Assembly (NCBI GenBank): GCA_035604135.1
Contig: DATNJB010000006.1
Coordinates: 1-64,000, forward strand
Origin: Poindextera sp035604135
GTDB lineage: Bacteria > Pseudomonadota > Alphaproteobacteria > Caulobacterales > Caulobacteraceae
Direction: 5' to 3'
DNA: 64,000 nucleotides
Positions 8,365-16,650 of this stretch are shown here, piece after piece. A model generated the notes under the pieces. The model was not told the DNA's origin and made no database searches. It worked only from the letters and a program-made list of their open reading frames with translations. The position numbers were made by a program, and so were the translations under genes. Numbering within the stretch: position 1 is the stretch's first letter; every line of letters begins with the position of its first letter.

Positions 8365-9108
8365 ATGCACGCTTTGAAACAGACCGCCGCGCTCGCCGCG
8401 GGCCTTGCGCTCGCCGTCGCGGCGAGCGCCGCCTTGGCCGCGCCGGCCTACATCTCCGCCGCCGTCCACGACGCCAACCGGCCCGCGGCCGACACCGCGC
8501 GGGACCAGTTCCGCAAGCCGGTCGACATGATGGCGTTCGCCAAGGTTCAGCCGGGCGAGCGCATCCTGGAGCTCATCCCCGGCGGCGGCTATTTCGAGCG
8601 GATCTTCTCCGTCGCCATCGGTCCCGACGGCCATCTTTACGAGGCGGTTCCGGTGTTTGGCGGCTCCCCTGACGCTTCGCCCAAGTCGAACGGCATCGCG
8701 CACGATCCGCACTACACGAACATCACCGAATTCGCGATGACGCCGCCGAACATCTCCGGCGATGCGCCCTACGACCTGATCTGGACCTCGCAGAACTATC
8801 ACGACCTGCACCTGACCCGGCTGCACCTCGATATCGCCGCCTTCGACAAGCTGATGTTCGACTCGCTGCGCCATGGCGGCAGCGTCGTCATCGTCGACCA
8901 CGCCGCGCGGCCGGGCTCCGGCACGACCGACACGGACGCGCTGCACCGGATCGACGAAGATCTGGCGAAGAAGGAAATGAAGGACGCCGGTTTCGTGCTG
9001 GTCGCCGAGAGCAACGTGCTGCGCAACCCGAAGGACGATCACACGGTGCGCGTCTTCTCGATGCACGACCACACCGACCAGTTCGTGCTGCGCTGGCGGA
9101 AACCTTAA
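8365..9108 (+). CDS. exported class I SAM-dependent methyltransferase-like protein
   Basis: The 247-residue product starts with a signal peptide (basic start, long Ala/Leu core, Leu-Ala-Ala-Pro near residue 27). A Rossmann-like methyltransferase fold follows, with motif I Glu-Leu-Ile-Pro-Gly-Gly-Gly-Tyr, an acidic residue after the second strand and a later Asp-Leu-Ile-Trp-Thr strand. A GGGAGGAC ribosome site precedes the ATG. It sits between two valine-catabolism genes on the same strand. A methyltransferase fold behind an export signal is puzzling, since S-adenosylmethionine is not known to be available in the periplasm. Substrate unknown. Confidence 0.75.
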   Translation: MHALKQTAALAAGLALAVAASAALAAPAYISAAVHDANRPAADTARDQFRKPVDMMAFAKVQPGERILELIPGGGYFERIFSVAIGPDGHLYEAVPVFGGSPDASPKSNGIAHDPHYTNITEFAMTPPNISGDAPYDLIWTSQNYHDLHLTRLHLDIAAFDKLMFDSLRHGGSVVIVDHAARPGSGTTDTDALHRIDEDLAKKEMKDAGFVLVAESNVLRNPKDDHTVRVFSMHDHTDQFVLRWRKP

Positions 9109-9118
9109 GGCGCGCGCC

Positions 9119-10015
9119 ATGGCCCAGACGGCCTTCATCGGCCTCGGCAACATGGGCGGCGGCATGGCCGCCAATCTGGCCAAGGCGCAGGTCCCCGTCC
9201 GCGCGTTCGACCTTGCCGCTTCGGCGGTCGAGCGGGCGGTGGCCGCCGGCTGTGCGAGCGCGCCGACGGCGGCCGACGCCGCGCGCGGGGCGGAGGTGGT
9301 CATCACCATGCTGCCGGCCGGCGCGCACGTGCGGGCGGTGATGACGGAGGCGGTTTTTCCGAACGCCGCGGCGGGCGCGTTGATCATCGATTGCTCGACC
9401 ATCGACGTCGAAACCGCCCGCGACCTAGCGGCCAAGGCGCGCGAGCACGGCTTGCGGTTCGCCGACGCTCCGGTTTCCGGCGGCGTGGCCGGCGCCGAGG
9501 GCGCGACGCTGACCTTCATGGTCGGCTGCGAAGAGGCCGATCTGCCGGCCATCGAGCAGACGCTTAGGCCCATGGGCCGGGCGGTAATCCGCGCCGGCGG
9601 GCCGGGGACTGGCCAGGCGGTGAAGATCTGCAACAACATGCTGCTCGGCATCTCCATGCTGGGAGTCTGCGAGGCGTTGAACCTCGCCGAGGGGCTCGAC
9701 CTCGACCCGCGCGCCTTCTTCGAGATCGCCTCGAAGTCGTCCGGCCAGTGCTGGTCGCTGACCAGCTACTGCCCCGTCCCCGAACTCGTTCCGGCTGCCC
9801 CATCGAACCGCGACTTCTCGGGCGGGTTTTCGACTGCGATGATGCTCAAGGACCTGAAGCTCGCCCAGGCCGCGGCCGCCACGGTGAGGGTCTCGACCCC
9901 GCTCGGCGCGCAGGCCGAGGCGCTCTATGCCCTCTTCGAGCGGCTGGGCTATGGCGGCAAGGACTTCTCGGCCGCCATCAAGCTTTTGGGCGGCCGCCTC
10001 GGCGACCTTACCTGA
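9119..10015 (+). CDS. mmsB: 3-hydroxyisobutyrate dehydrogenase
   Basis: The 298-residue enzyme shows Gly-Leu-Gly-Asn-Met-Gly-Gly-Gly-Met (NAD-binding), Asp-Ala-Pro-Val-Ser-Gly-Gly-Val-Ala-Gly-Ala (substrate loop), and the catalytic Lys in Gly-Thr-Gly-Gln-Ala-Val-Lys-Ile-Cys-Asn-Asn. The Ser-Leu-Thr-Ser-Tyr-Cys-Pro-Val-Pro segment is typical of true MmsB. It oxidises 3-hydroxyisobutyrate to methylmalonate semialdehyde. Placement after the hydrolase completes three successive valine steps. The methylmalonate-semialdehyde dehydrogenase (mmsA) is not in the window. Confidence 0.92.
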   Translation: MAQTAFIGLGNMGGGMAANLAKAQVPVRAFDLAASAVERAVAAGCASAPTAADAARGAEVVITMLPAGAHVRAVMTEAVFPNAAAGALIIDCSTIDVETARDLAAKAREHGLRFADAPVSGGVAGAEGATLTFMVGCEEADLPAIEQTLRPMGRAVIRAGGPGTGQAVKICNNMLLGISMLGVCEALNLAEGLDLDPRAFFEIASKSSGQCWSLTSYCPVPELVPAAPSNRDFSGGFSTAMMLKDLKLAQAAAATVRVSTPLGAQAEALYALFERLGYGGKDFSAAIKLLGGRLGDLT

Positions 10016-10123
10016 TGGGTGATCATCTACGCGATCTTACGGAGGTGGACAGGCTGGGGCGTTCGGGTGCAAAACGCCCGCCGGGTAAGGGCGTTGAAAG
10101 GCCCGACGGCTAAGATTTCAATG

Positions 10124-11350
10124 ATGGATTACAAGGCCGCCTTCGAAAAAGCTGTCGACCAGGTCAAGGACGAAGGGCGCTATCGCGTCTTCGCCGACCT
10201 GAAGCGCTATCGCGGCGACTTCCCGCGCGCCTGCTGGACGCGTGAGGATGGAAGCCAGCGCGACGTCGTCGTCTGGTGCTCCAACGACTACATTGGCCAG
10301 GGGCAGAACCCGGTCGTCATTGAGGCGATGCATCAAGCGCTCGACGAGGCCGGCGCCGGCTCGGGCGGCACGCGCAACATCTCGGGCACCACGCACTACC
10401 ACGTCCAGCTCGAGCAGGAGCTCGCCCGGCTGCACGGCAAGGAGCACGCGCTTCTGTTCACCTCCGCGTACGTCGCGAATGAAGCGACGCTGTCGACGCT
10501 GGCCGAGATCCTGCCCGGCCTGATCATCTATTCGGACGTCCTGAACCATGCCTCGATGATCGCCGGCATCCGCCACGGCCGCGCCGAGCGCCACATCTTC
10601 CGCCACAATGATCTGCAGCACCTGGAGTCGATGCTGGTCGACGCCGACCCGAGCGCGCCCAAGCTGATCGCGTTCGAGAGTGTCTACTCCATGGACGGCG
10701 ACATCGCCGACCTCGCCGGCACGGTGGCGCTGGCCAAGAAGTACAACTGCCTCACCTACCTCGACGAGGTGCACGCGGTCGGTCTCTACGGGCTGCACGG
10801 CGGCGGCGTCGCCGAACGCGACGGGCTGGCGGCCGAGATCGACATCATCGAAGGCACGTTCGCCAAGGCGTTCGGCGTCATGGGCGGCTACATCGCTGGC
10901 GATGCGATGATGATCGACGCGATCCGGTCTTATGCGTCGGGCTTCATCTTCACCACGTCGTTGCCGCCCACCATCGCCGCCGGCGCGCTCGCATCCGTCC
11001 GCTGGCTGGCTGAGCACAACGAGGTTCGCATCCGCCATCAGGAGCGGGCCGAGACGTTGAAGCGGCGTCTGCTCGAGGTTGGCCTGCCGGTCATGCCCTC
11101 GGTCAGCCACATCGTGCCGGTGCTGGTTGGCGATCCGGTGCACTGCAAGCTGATCTCCGACCTGCTGCTCGAGGACCACGGCGTATACGTGCAGCCGATC
11201 AACTATCCGACCGTGCCGCGCGGCACTGAGCGGCTGCGCTTCACCCCGACGCCGTTCCACACCGACGAGATGATGGACGACCTCGTGGGGGCTCTCGACG
11301 CGCTCTGGTCGCGCTGCAACGTCAAGCGCCTGGGCGGATACGCGGCCTAA
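10124..11350 (+). CDS. hemA: 5-aminolevulinate synthase
   Basis: The 408-residue PLP enzyme joins glycine and succinyl-CoA, the first haem step in alphaproteobacteria. The PLP lysine lies in Glu-Gly-Thr-Phe-Ala-Lys-Ala-Phe-Gly. Other marks are Trp-Cys-Ser-Asn-Asp-Tyr near the start, Gly-Ser-Gly-Gly-Thr-Arg-Asn-Ile-Ser-Gly, and Asp-Glu-Val-His-Ala-Val-Gly-Leu-Tyr-Gly. Two adjacent ATGs (10121 and 10124) are possible starts; Met-Asp-Tyr-Lys is taken as the family-like one. In-frame sequence further upstream is rejected as non-family. Its substrate glycine comes from GlyA, encoded about 1 kb downstream on the other strand. Confidence 0.96.
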   Translation: MDYKAAFEKAVDQVKDEGRYRVFADLKRYRGDFPRACWTREDGSQRDVVVWCSNDYIGQGQNPVVIEAMHQALDEAGAGSGGTRNISGTTHYHVQLEQELARLHGKEHALLFTSAYVANEATLSTLAEILPGLIIYSDVLNHASMIAGIRHGRAERHIFRHNDLQHLESMLVDADPSAPKLIAFESVYSMDGDIADLAGTVALAKKYNCLTYLDEVHAVGLYGLHGGGVAERDGLAAEIDIIEGTFAKAFGVMGGYIAGDAMMIDAIRSYASGFIFTTSLPPTIAAGALASVRWLAEHNEVRIRHQERAETLKRRLLEVGLPVMPSVSHIVPVLVGDPVHCKLISDLLLEDHGVYVQPINYPTVPRGTERLRFTPTPFHTDEMMDDLVGALDALWSRCNVKRLGGYAA

Positions 11351-11433
11351 GGCCTCACCGCACCCGTCAGGCTTGACGGCCTGCAAGAGCGCCCGCGATA
11401 TCGTTGCGCAGCGTCTGACCAGGGACCGCGCCC

Positions 11434-11943
11434 ATGAGCGACTACGGCGTGCGAGGCAAGCGCCGGCGGGGCATGCCCTTTGGGCTGATCGCAATCGCCG
11501 TCGGGGCGCCGCTGCTCATCGGCATGGCGGCGGTCAGCTGGCTGCTGCAGCGCCAGCACGCGATCGAGGAGGCCAAGGCGTGGGACATCACCGGCCCGCC
11601 CTGCCCGACGCTGACGCTCGCCCAATACCAGGCGGGTCCGCAACACCCGTTCGAGAGTTTCACCTACGAGGGGATCGGTTTCAGCCGCCTGTACGGCCAC
11701 GTGAGCTGCAACGCCGTGGTCAACAACGGCGGGACCGGGCTCGGGACCTTTCCCGAATGCCAATTCACCAGCGCCGACACCATCAAGATTACGACGCCGC
11801 ATGGGGACGTCTACTATTCGACGGGCAGCCACCCGGCGACGGTCGCCGTCCACCAGAACCAGCCGAGTTGCGTCATGAACGGCCACTTCACCGGCCAGTT
11901 CGTCCCCACCTCCGACACCGCCGTCAGCACCAGCGGAGGCTAG
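11434..11943 (+). CDS. membrane-anchored hypothetical protein
   Basis: The 169-residue protein has a basic start (Gly-Lys-Arg-Arg-Arg), one membrane segment (about residues 15-35) and a soluble, probably periplasmic domain. That domain holds four cysteines (in Pro-Pro-Cys-Pro, Ser-Cys-Asn, Glu-Cys-Gln and Ser-Cys-Val) that could form disulfides. No family is recognised. Its stop overlaps the convergent mucR stop by 3 bases. It is probably a real gene given its coding-like composition and tight fit between neighbours. Confidence 0.6.
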   Translation: MSDYGVRGKRRRGMPFGLIAIAVGAPLLIGMAAVSWLLQRQHAIEEAKAWDITGPPCPTLTLAQYQAGPQHPFESFTYEGIGFSRLYGHVSCNAVVNNGGTGLGTFPECQFTSADTIKITTPHGDVYYSTGSHPATVAVHQNQPSCVMNGHFTGQFVPTSDTAVSTSGG

Positions 11944-12371
11944 CGCGACCCGCGCCTGACGCCGCGGCCGAGGCCGATCTTCTTGGCGAATGCCGATCGG
12001 CGGGCGGCGTAGACCGGCGCCACCATCGGGTAGTCGGCCGGCAGGCCCCAGCGACGGCGATATTCCTCGGGACTGAGATTGTAGCGGGCGCGCAGGTACC
12101 GTTTGAGCATCTTCAGCCTCCGCCCGTCCTCGAGGCAGACGATGTAGTCGTGCTGCACCGAGCGCGAGATCGGCACCGCGGGCCTGCGCCGCTCGGGCTG
12201 GACTGGCGGCGCCTTGCCGAGTCCAGCCAGCGCTTCATGCACCGAACTGATCAGGGTGGCGATGGCGTCAACGGGAAGGTTGTTTTCCGCTACGTAGGCG
12301 GCGACGATCTCGGCGGTCAAACCCAACAGCGCCGCATCTTCCGTGTCGCCCGAGCGCGGTTCGACGGCCAT
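11940..12371 (-). CDS. MucR/Ros-family transcriptional regulator
   Basis: The 143-residue protein carries the MucR pattern: an acidic N-terminal helix region, then Tyr-Ile-Val-Cys-Leu-Glu-Asp-Gly and Lys-Met-Leu-Lys-Arg-Tyr-Leu, followed by Leu-Ser-Pro-Glu-Glu-Tyr-Arg-Arg-Arg-Trp-Gly-Leu-Pro and Ala-Asp-Tyr-Pro-Met-Val-Ala-Pro. Of the Cys2His2 zinc ligands of Ros, only Cys79 is obvious; the other positions hold Asp82, Tyr92 and Tyr97. MucR proteins bind AT-rich DNA as H-NS-like silencers and take part in Caulobacter cell-cycle control. The ATG at 12371 with GGGTGGGA upstream is chosen over an earlier in-frame start. Confidence 0.88.
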   Translation of the reverse strand: MAVEPRSGDTEDAALLGLTAEIVAAYVAENNLPVDAIATLISSVHEALAGLGKAPPVQPERRRPAVPISRSVQHDYIVCLEDGRRLKMLKRYLRARYNLSPEEYRRRWGLPADYPMVAPVYAARRSAFAKKIGLGRGVRRGSR

Positions 12372-12444
12372 GTTCCCACCCTGTCCAACGCCCCCCAGCC
12401 TTGGGGCCAACGCTTGAAAGGGACGCGGGTTCCGGGTCGCGGGC

Positions 12445-13707
12445 TTAGCCGATGCCCGGCACGGGAAACTGGCGGCAGAACGCCTCCGTCTCCGCTTTGG
12501 TCTTGGCCAGCGCCGCCTCGTCCTTCGGCGCCCGCAGCGTTAGGGCTATCCAGCCGCCGAGCCGGCGCATGTCGTCCTCGCCCATCCCCCGCGTCGTGCA
12601 CGCCGGCGTGCCCAGCCGAATGCCGGACGGACGGACCGGCGGGAGGGGATCGTCCGGGATCACCTGCTTGTTGGCTGTGATGCCGATGCGGTCGAGGGCG
12701 TTCTGCGCCTCGCGGCCGTCGATGCCGAAACTCTTCACGGTGTCGATCACCATCAGATGGTTGTCGGTGCCACCGGTGATCAGGCTCACGCCCTCGTCGA
12801 GCAGCGACTGGGCCAGCACCCGCGCGTTCACCAGCGTCTGTTCGGCGTAGACGCGGAACGCCGGCTCGGCGGCTTTCTTGAAGGTGACTGCCGCGCCGGC
12901 GACGTTGTTCATGTGCGGCCCGCCCTGCAGACCCGGGAAGACGGCCGCATCGATCGGCGCGGCGTGCGCCTTCTTCGACAGGATGAGCCCGCCGCGCGGC
13001 CCGCGCAGGGTCTTGTGGGTGGTGGTGGTGACGACGTCGAAGCCGGCGTCGAAGGGATTGCGCATCACGCCCGCCGCGACCAGCCCGCCGATGTGGGAGA
13101 TGTCGGCCATGGTAAAGGCCTCGACCTCGTCGGCGACCTCCTTGAAGGCCGCATAGTCGTAGTCGCGCGGATAGGAGGAGTAGCCGCAGAGCACCATCCG
13201 CGGCCGCGTCGCCTTCGCCGTTTTCTTGAGCGCGTCGAAGTCGATCGCGCCTCCCTGGTCGGGGAAGGTCTTGTAGCGGACGAAGTTGAACACCTTGCCC
13301 ATGTGCGAGACCGGTGCTCCGTGGGTCAGGTGGCCGCCGTGGGAGAGATCCATGGCCAGCACCGTGTCGCCGGGCTTCAGGAAAGCGAAATAGACCGCCT
13401 GGTTCATCGGCGAGCCGGAGAGGGGTTGCACGTTGGCGTGCTCGGCGCGGAAGAGGCCGCAGGCCCGCTCGCGCGCCGCGCGCTCGATCGCGTCGGTGAA
13501 CTCCTGGCCGCCGTAGTAGCGCCGGCCGGGATAGCCCTCGGCGTATTTGTTGGTCAGCACCGAGCCCAGGGCGGCCAACACCTCGGGATAGGTGTAGTTT
13601 TCCGACGGGATCATCTCGACGCCGTCGGCCTGGCGCCGCTCCTCGCCGGCGATGGCGGCTTCGATCTCGGGGTCGTAGGCGGCGAGGGCCTTGCGATGGG
13701 CGTCCAT
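12445..13707 (-). CDS. glyA: serine hydroxymethyltransferase
   Basis: The 420-residue PLP enzyme interconverts serine and glycine with tetrahydrofolate and supplies one-carbon units. The PLP-lysine motif is Thr-Thr-Thr-Thr-His-Lys-Thr-Leu-Arg-Gly-Pro-Arg-Gly-Gly. Also visible are Ser-Glu-Asn-Tyr near residue 35, Gly-Tyr-Pro-Gly-Arg-Arg-Tyr-Tyr-Gly-Gly, and the C-terminal Arg-Leu-Gly-Thr-Pro-Ala-Cys-Thr-Thr-Arg-Gly. Length is normal. It is divergent from nrdR, with 275 bases between the two starts, and mucR follows 73 bases downstream on the same strand. Its glycine also feeds HemA. Confidence 0.97.
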   Translation of the reverse strand: MDAHRKALAAYDPEIEAAIAGEERRQADGVEMIPSENYTYPEVLAALGSVLTNKYAEGYPGRRYYGGQEFTDAIERAARERACGLFRAEHANVQPLSGSPMNQAVYFAFLKPGDTVLAMDLSHGGHLTHGAPVSHMGKVFNFVRYKTFPDQGGAIDFDALKKTAKATRPRMVLCGYSSYPRDYDYAAFKEVADEVEAFTMADISHIGGLVAAGVMRNPFDAGFDVVTTTTHKTLRGPRGGLILSKKAHAAPIDAAVFPGLQGGPHMNNVAGAAVTFKKAAEPAFRVYAEQTLVNARVLAQSLLDEGVSLITGGTDNHLMVIDTVKSFGIDGREAQNALDRIGITANKQVIPDDPLPPVRPSGIRLGTPACTTRGMGEDDMRRLGGWIALTLRAPKDEAALAKTKAETEAFCRQFPVPGIG

Positions 13708-13920
13708 GGGCGCGCTCCGAGCAGGTTGGACCGTCGGCCACTTGTGGAAGCATCCGGCGCCCAGGCGAACGGCTTTGTGTCACGCCCCGCGCTTCCCGAT
13801 GGTCGATCCCATCCAAGCTCGCCAGTCACGCCGGGCGGGCTGGGCTTACCAGCGCGCCGAAACGGCGGCAAGCGGGCCGCAAAGACGGGTGTCGCCAAGG
13901 CTGTGGACGACCGCCCGGTC

Positions 13921-13947
13921 TTGACGGCGGGCCTGCCGATCTACAAC
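13921..13947 (+). promoter_or_regulatory. probable housekeeping promoter of nrdR
   Basis: TTGACGG, 12 bases, then TCTACAAC closely fits the Caulobacter vegetative pattern TTGACGS, N10-14, GCTANAWC. Transcription would start near 13954, about 30 bases before the nrdR ATG. Confidence 0.5.
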
Positions 13948-13982
13948 TGATTGGGTGATGGGCGCCTCGGGAGGGCCATATC

Positions 13983-14465
13983 ATGCGTTGCCCCTTCTGC
14001 GGACACGAAGAAAGCCAGGTCAAGGACTCGCGCCCGACCGAGGACGGCGCAGTCATCCGTCGCCGCCGCTCGTGCCCGCAGTGCGACGGCCGCTTCACGA
14101 CGTTCGAGCGGGTGCAGTTGCGCGAGCTGACCATCGTCAAGCGCACCGGCCGCCGCCAGCCGTTCGAGCGCGAGAAGCTGGCCCGCTCCATCTCGCTCGC
14201 CATCCGCAAGCGTCCGGTCGATCCCGAGCAGCTCGAGCGCATGATCTCCGGCATCGTGCGCCAGCTCGAGAGCATGGGCGAGACCGAGATTCCGTCGACC
14301 GTCGTCGGCGAAATGGTGATGAAGGCGCTGAAGGCGCTGGATGACGTGGCCTACGTTCGCTACGCCTCGGTCTACAGGGATTTCCGCCAGACCGAGGACT
14401 TTGCCCGCTTCCTGGGCGAGGAGGGCCTGAGCGAGGAAGGGGCGGCCGAAAAGCGCGAGGCATGA
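13983..14465 (+). CDS. nrdR: transcriptional repressor NrdR
   Basis: The 160-residue protein has an N-terminal zinc ribbon (Cys-Pro-Phe-Cys at 3-6 and Cys-Pro-Gln-Cys at about 31-34) and an ATP-cone domain (Thr-Ile-Val-Lys-Arg-Thr-Gly-Arg-Arg-Gln-Pro-Phe). It senses ATP/dATP and represses ribonucleotide reductase operons at NrdR boxes. Length is normal. A promoter-like element stands 30-60 bases upstream. Riboflavin genes that often follow nrdR in alphaproteobacteria are absent here. Confidence 0.97.
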   Translation: MRCPFCGHEESQVKDSRPTEDGAVIRRRRSCPQCDGRFTTFERVQLRELTIVKRTGRRQPFEREKLARSISLAIRKRPVDPEQLERMISGIVRQLESMGETEIPSTVVGEMVMKALKALDDVAYVRYASVYRDFRQTEDFARFLGEEGLSEEGAAEKREA

Positions 14466-14569
14466 ACGCCGCAGCGCGGGCGAGCAGCTTCCCATTGGGC
14501 GCCAAGACGCTGGGCGAAGGCTCGCGAGAGGGCTACGAGCGTCTGATGTTCGCTAGGATATCATGGTGA
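14462..14569 (+). CDS. possible 35-codon ORF coupled to nrdR
   Basis: An ATG overlaps the nrdR stop (ATGA), and a short frame runs to a TGA inside the start of nusB. It would join nrdR and nusB translation without a gap. The product (Ala/Gly/Ser/Arg-rich, about 35 residues) matches nothing recognised. It may be a translational link or simply an open stretch of GC-rich DNA. Confidence 0.2.
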   Translation: MNAAARASSFPLGAKTLGEGSREGYERLMFARISW

Positions 14570-15021
14570 AACGCGCGGCCGCCGCGCACAAGGCCCGCTC
14601 CGTCGCCAGGCTCGCGGCCGTGCAGGCGCTCTACCAGATGGAGACCGGCGGCGCCGGCGTGGAGGCGGTCATCCGCGAATTCGGCGAGCACCGGTTCGAC
14701 CGCGACATCGAGGGAGTCTCGCTCGCCCCCGCCGATGAAGCCTACTTCGCAAAGCTCGTGCGCGGGGTCGTCGCCGAGCAGGCGCGGCTGGACAAGGCGA
14801 TCCGCCGCCGACTGGTCGAGGGTTGGCGTCTGGAGCGTCTCGACGCGACCGCGCGCGCCATCCTGCGCGTCGGGGCCTTCGAGCTCGTCGGCGGCGACGC
14901 GCCGGCCTCGGTCGTGATCGACGAGTACGTCGAAATCGCCAACTGCTTCTTCGACGGGCCGGAGCCCGGCTTCGTCAACGCCGCCCTGGATGCGATCGCG
15001 CGCGATGAGCGACCCGCCTGA
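14563..15021 (+). CDS. nusB: transcription antitermination factor NusB
   Basis: The 152-residue all-helical protein shows Ala-Arg-Leu-Ala-Ala-Val-Gln-Ala-Leu-Tyr-Gln-Met at the start. The C-terminal signature includes Val-Val-Ile-Asp-Glu-Tyr-Val-Glu-Ile-Ala, and Gly-Phe-Val-Asn-Ala-Ala-Leu-Asp. With NusE (S10) it binds boxA RNA in rRNA transcripts. thiL starts inside its last codons, so the two are co-transcribed, a common alphaproteobacterial arrangement. Confidence 0.95.
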   Translation: MVKRAAAAHKARSVARLAAVQALYQMETGGAGVEAVIREFGEHRFDRDIEGVSLAPADEAYFAKLVRGVVAEQARLDKAIRRRLVEGWRLERLDATARAILRVGAFELVGGDAPASVVIDEYVEIANCFFDGPEPGFVNAALDAIARDERPA

Positions 15022-15994
15022 CGAGTTCGAATGGATCGCGCGGGTGCTCAGACCCCTCGCGAAGAATGCGCCAGAAGCCCTTGATTTGGCGGATGATGCG
15101 GCGGTAGTCGAGGCGCGGCCGGGGTTCGACCTGGTCGTCTCGCAGGACACGATCGTCGAGGGTGTACATTTCCTGGCCGACGACGCGCCAGATCTCGTCG
15201 CGCGCAAGCTCCTGCGGGTGAATCTGTCCGACCTCGCCGGCAAGGGCGCCGAACCTTACGGCTACCTTCTGGCCATCGCCTGGCCGGCGCGGTTCGGCTG
15301 GCCGGAGCGCGAGGCGTTCGCCCGCGGCCTCGCCGACGACCAGACCCGTTTCGGCCTCAAGCTCTTCGGCGGCGACACGACCGCAACGCCAGGGCCGCTG
15401 GTCGCCAGCGTCACCATCCTCGGCTGGGTTCCGGCTGGAGGGATGGTTCGCCGCGCTGGCGCCGCGCCCGGGGATGTCGTCCTGGTTAGCGGCACGATCG
15501 GCGACGGCGGCCTCGGTTTGCGCGCGGCGAAGGGCGAGCTGGTAGGAGTTTCTTACCATGAACAGGCCTGGCTGGCGGCGCGCTATCGCCTGCCCGAGCC
15601 GCGGCTCAGCCTCGGCGATCCCTTGCGCGCCTTGGCGCACGCGGCCGCAGACGTGTCCGACGGCCTCGTCGCCGACGCCGGCCATATCGCCGAGGCGAGC
15701 GGCGTTGGCGTCGAGCTGGACCTCGATCGGCTGCCCCTGTCCGAGGCGGCGCACGCGTGGTTCAAGGCGGCCGCCGACCCGGTCGCGGCGCGGGCGGAGC
15801 TGGCGACGAGCGGCGACGACTACGAGGTCGTCTGCACGGCTTCAGCCGCGCGCGCCGGCGAGCTCGTGGCGGCGGCAAGCGCGCTCGGTGTCCCGATGAC
15901 CGAGGTGGGGACGGTGACCTCGACATTGGGCGTCCGCGTCTTCGCCGCGGGCCGCCAGGTCGCGGTCCCGCGGCGCGGCTACGTGCATCGCTGA
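15005..15994 (+). CDS. thiL: thiamine-monophosphate kinase
   Basis: The 329-residue enzyme phosphorylates thiamine monophosphate to the diphosphate cofactor. Visible are Leu-Ala-Asp-Asp-Ala-Ala-Val-Val near the start, Ser-Gln-Asp-Thr-Ile-Val-Glu-Gly-Val-His-Phe, Gly-Gly-Asp-Thr-Thr, and Val-Ser-Asp-Gly-Leu-Val-Ala-Asp (metal and ATP sites). The start at 15005, 17 bases inside nusB, gives the family N-terminus; an in-frame earlier start adds five residues. Length is normal. Confidence 0.95.
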   Translation: MSDPPDEFEWIARVLRPLAKNAPEALDLADDAAVVEARPGFDLVVSQDTIVEGVHFLADDAPDLVARKLLRVNLSDLAGKGAEPYGYLLAIAWPARFGWPEREAFARGLADDQTRFGLKLFGGDTTATPGPLVASVTILGWVPAGGMVRRAGAAPGDVVLVSGTIGDGGLGLRAAKGELVGVSYHEQAWLAARYRLPEPRLSLGDPLRALAHAAADVSDGLVADAGHIAEASGVGVELDLDRLPLSEAAHAWFKAAADPVAARAELATSGDDYEVVCTASAARAGELVAAASALGVPMTEVGTVTSTLGVRVFAAGRQVAVPRRGYVHR

Positions 15995-15996
15995 TC

Positions 15997-16650
15997 ATGC
16001 CCATTCGCGCGGTCGCCTTCGATGTCGGCGAGACCCTGGTCGACGAGACCCGGCACTGGGGCGAGTGGGCCGACTGGATGGGTGTCACCCGTCTGACCTT
16101 CTTCGCCGCCCTAGGCTCGGTCATCGAGCGCGGCGGCCATCACCACGCGGTCTTTCAGCTGGTTCAGGCGGGCTTTGACCTCGATGCGGCGCGGCGCGCG
16201 CGGGAGGCGACCGGCTGGACCTACGACTTTGCACCGAGCGACTTCTATCCCGACGCGCTGCCATGCCTCGCCGCGCTCAAGGCCGGCGGATACCGGGTCG
16301 GCATCGCCGGCAACCAGCCGGAGGCGGCCGAGGACGCCCTGCTCGCCGCTGGCGCGCGGGCGGATTTCGTCGCCTCTTCAACGCGTTGGGGCGTCGAGAA
16401 GCCGTCGCCCGCCTTCTTCGCGCGCGTGGCCGAGGCGGCGGGCGTGAGCCCGGCCCAAATCGCCTACGTCGGCGACCGCCTCGACAACGACGTCCTGCCC
16501 GCTCGCGCCGCCGGTATGACCGCCGTCTTCATCCGGCGCGGCCCCTGGGCCATCATCCAGGCACGGTCTGAGAACTTGGAACAGGCGCACGTCTGCATCG
16601 AGTCATTGTCAGAACTCGTTGATATACTGGCGCAAAAAGACGGACATTAA
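15997..16650 (+). CDS. HAD-superfamily hydrolase
   Basis: The 217-residue protein has HAD motif I as Phe-Asp-Val-Gly-Glu-Thr-Leu-Val, an Asn-containing motif II (Ile-Ala-Gly-Asn), the Lys in Gly-Val-Glu-Lys-Pro-Ser, and motif IV Val-Gly-Asp-Arg-Leu-Asp-Asn-Asp. The second Asp of the usual DxDxT is Gly here, so phosphatase activity may be weak or different. The ATG lies two bases after the thiL stop, so it is likely in the same transcript. Substrate unknown. Its stop overlaps the convergent oxidoreductase gene by four bases. Confidence 0.85.
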   Translation: MPIRAVAFDVGETLVDETRHWGEWADWMGVTRLTFFAALGSVIERGGHHHAVFQLVQAGFDLDAARRAREATGWTYDFAPSDFYPDALPCLAALKAGGYRVGIAGNQPEAAEDALLAAGARADFVASSTRWGVEKPSPAFFARVAEAAGVSPAQIAYVGDRLDNDVLPARAAGMTAVFIRRGPWAIIQARSENLEQAHVCIESLSELVDILAQKDGH

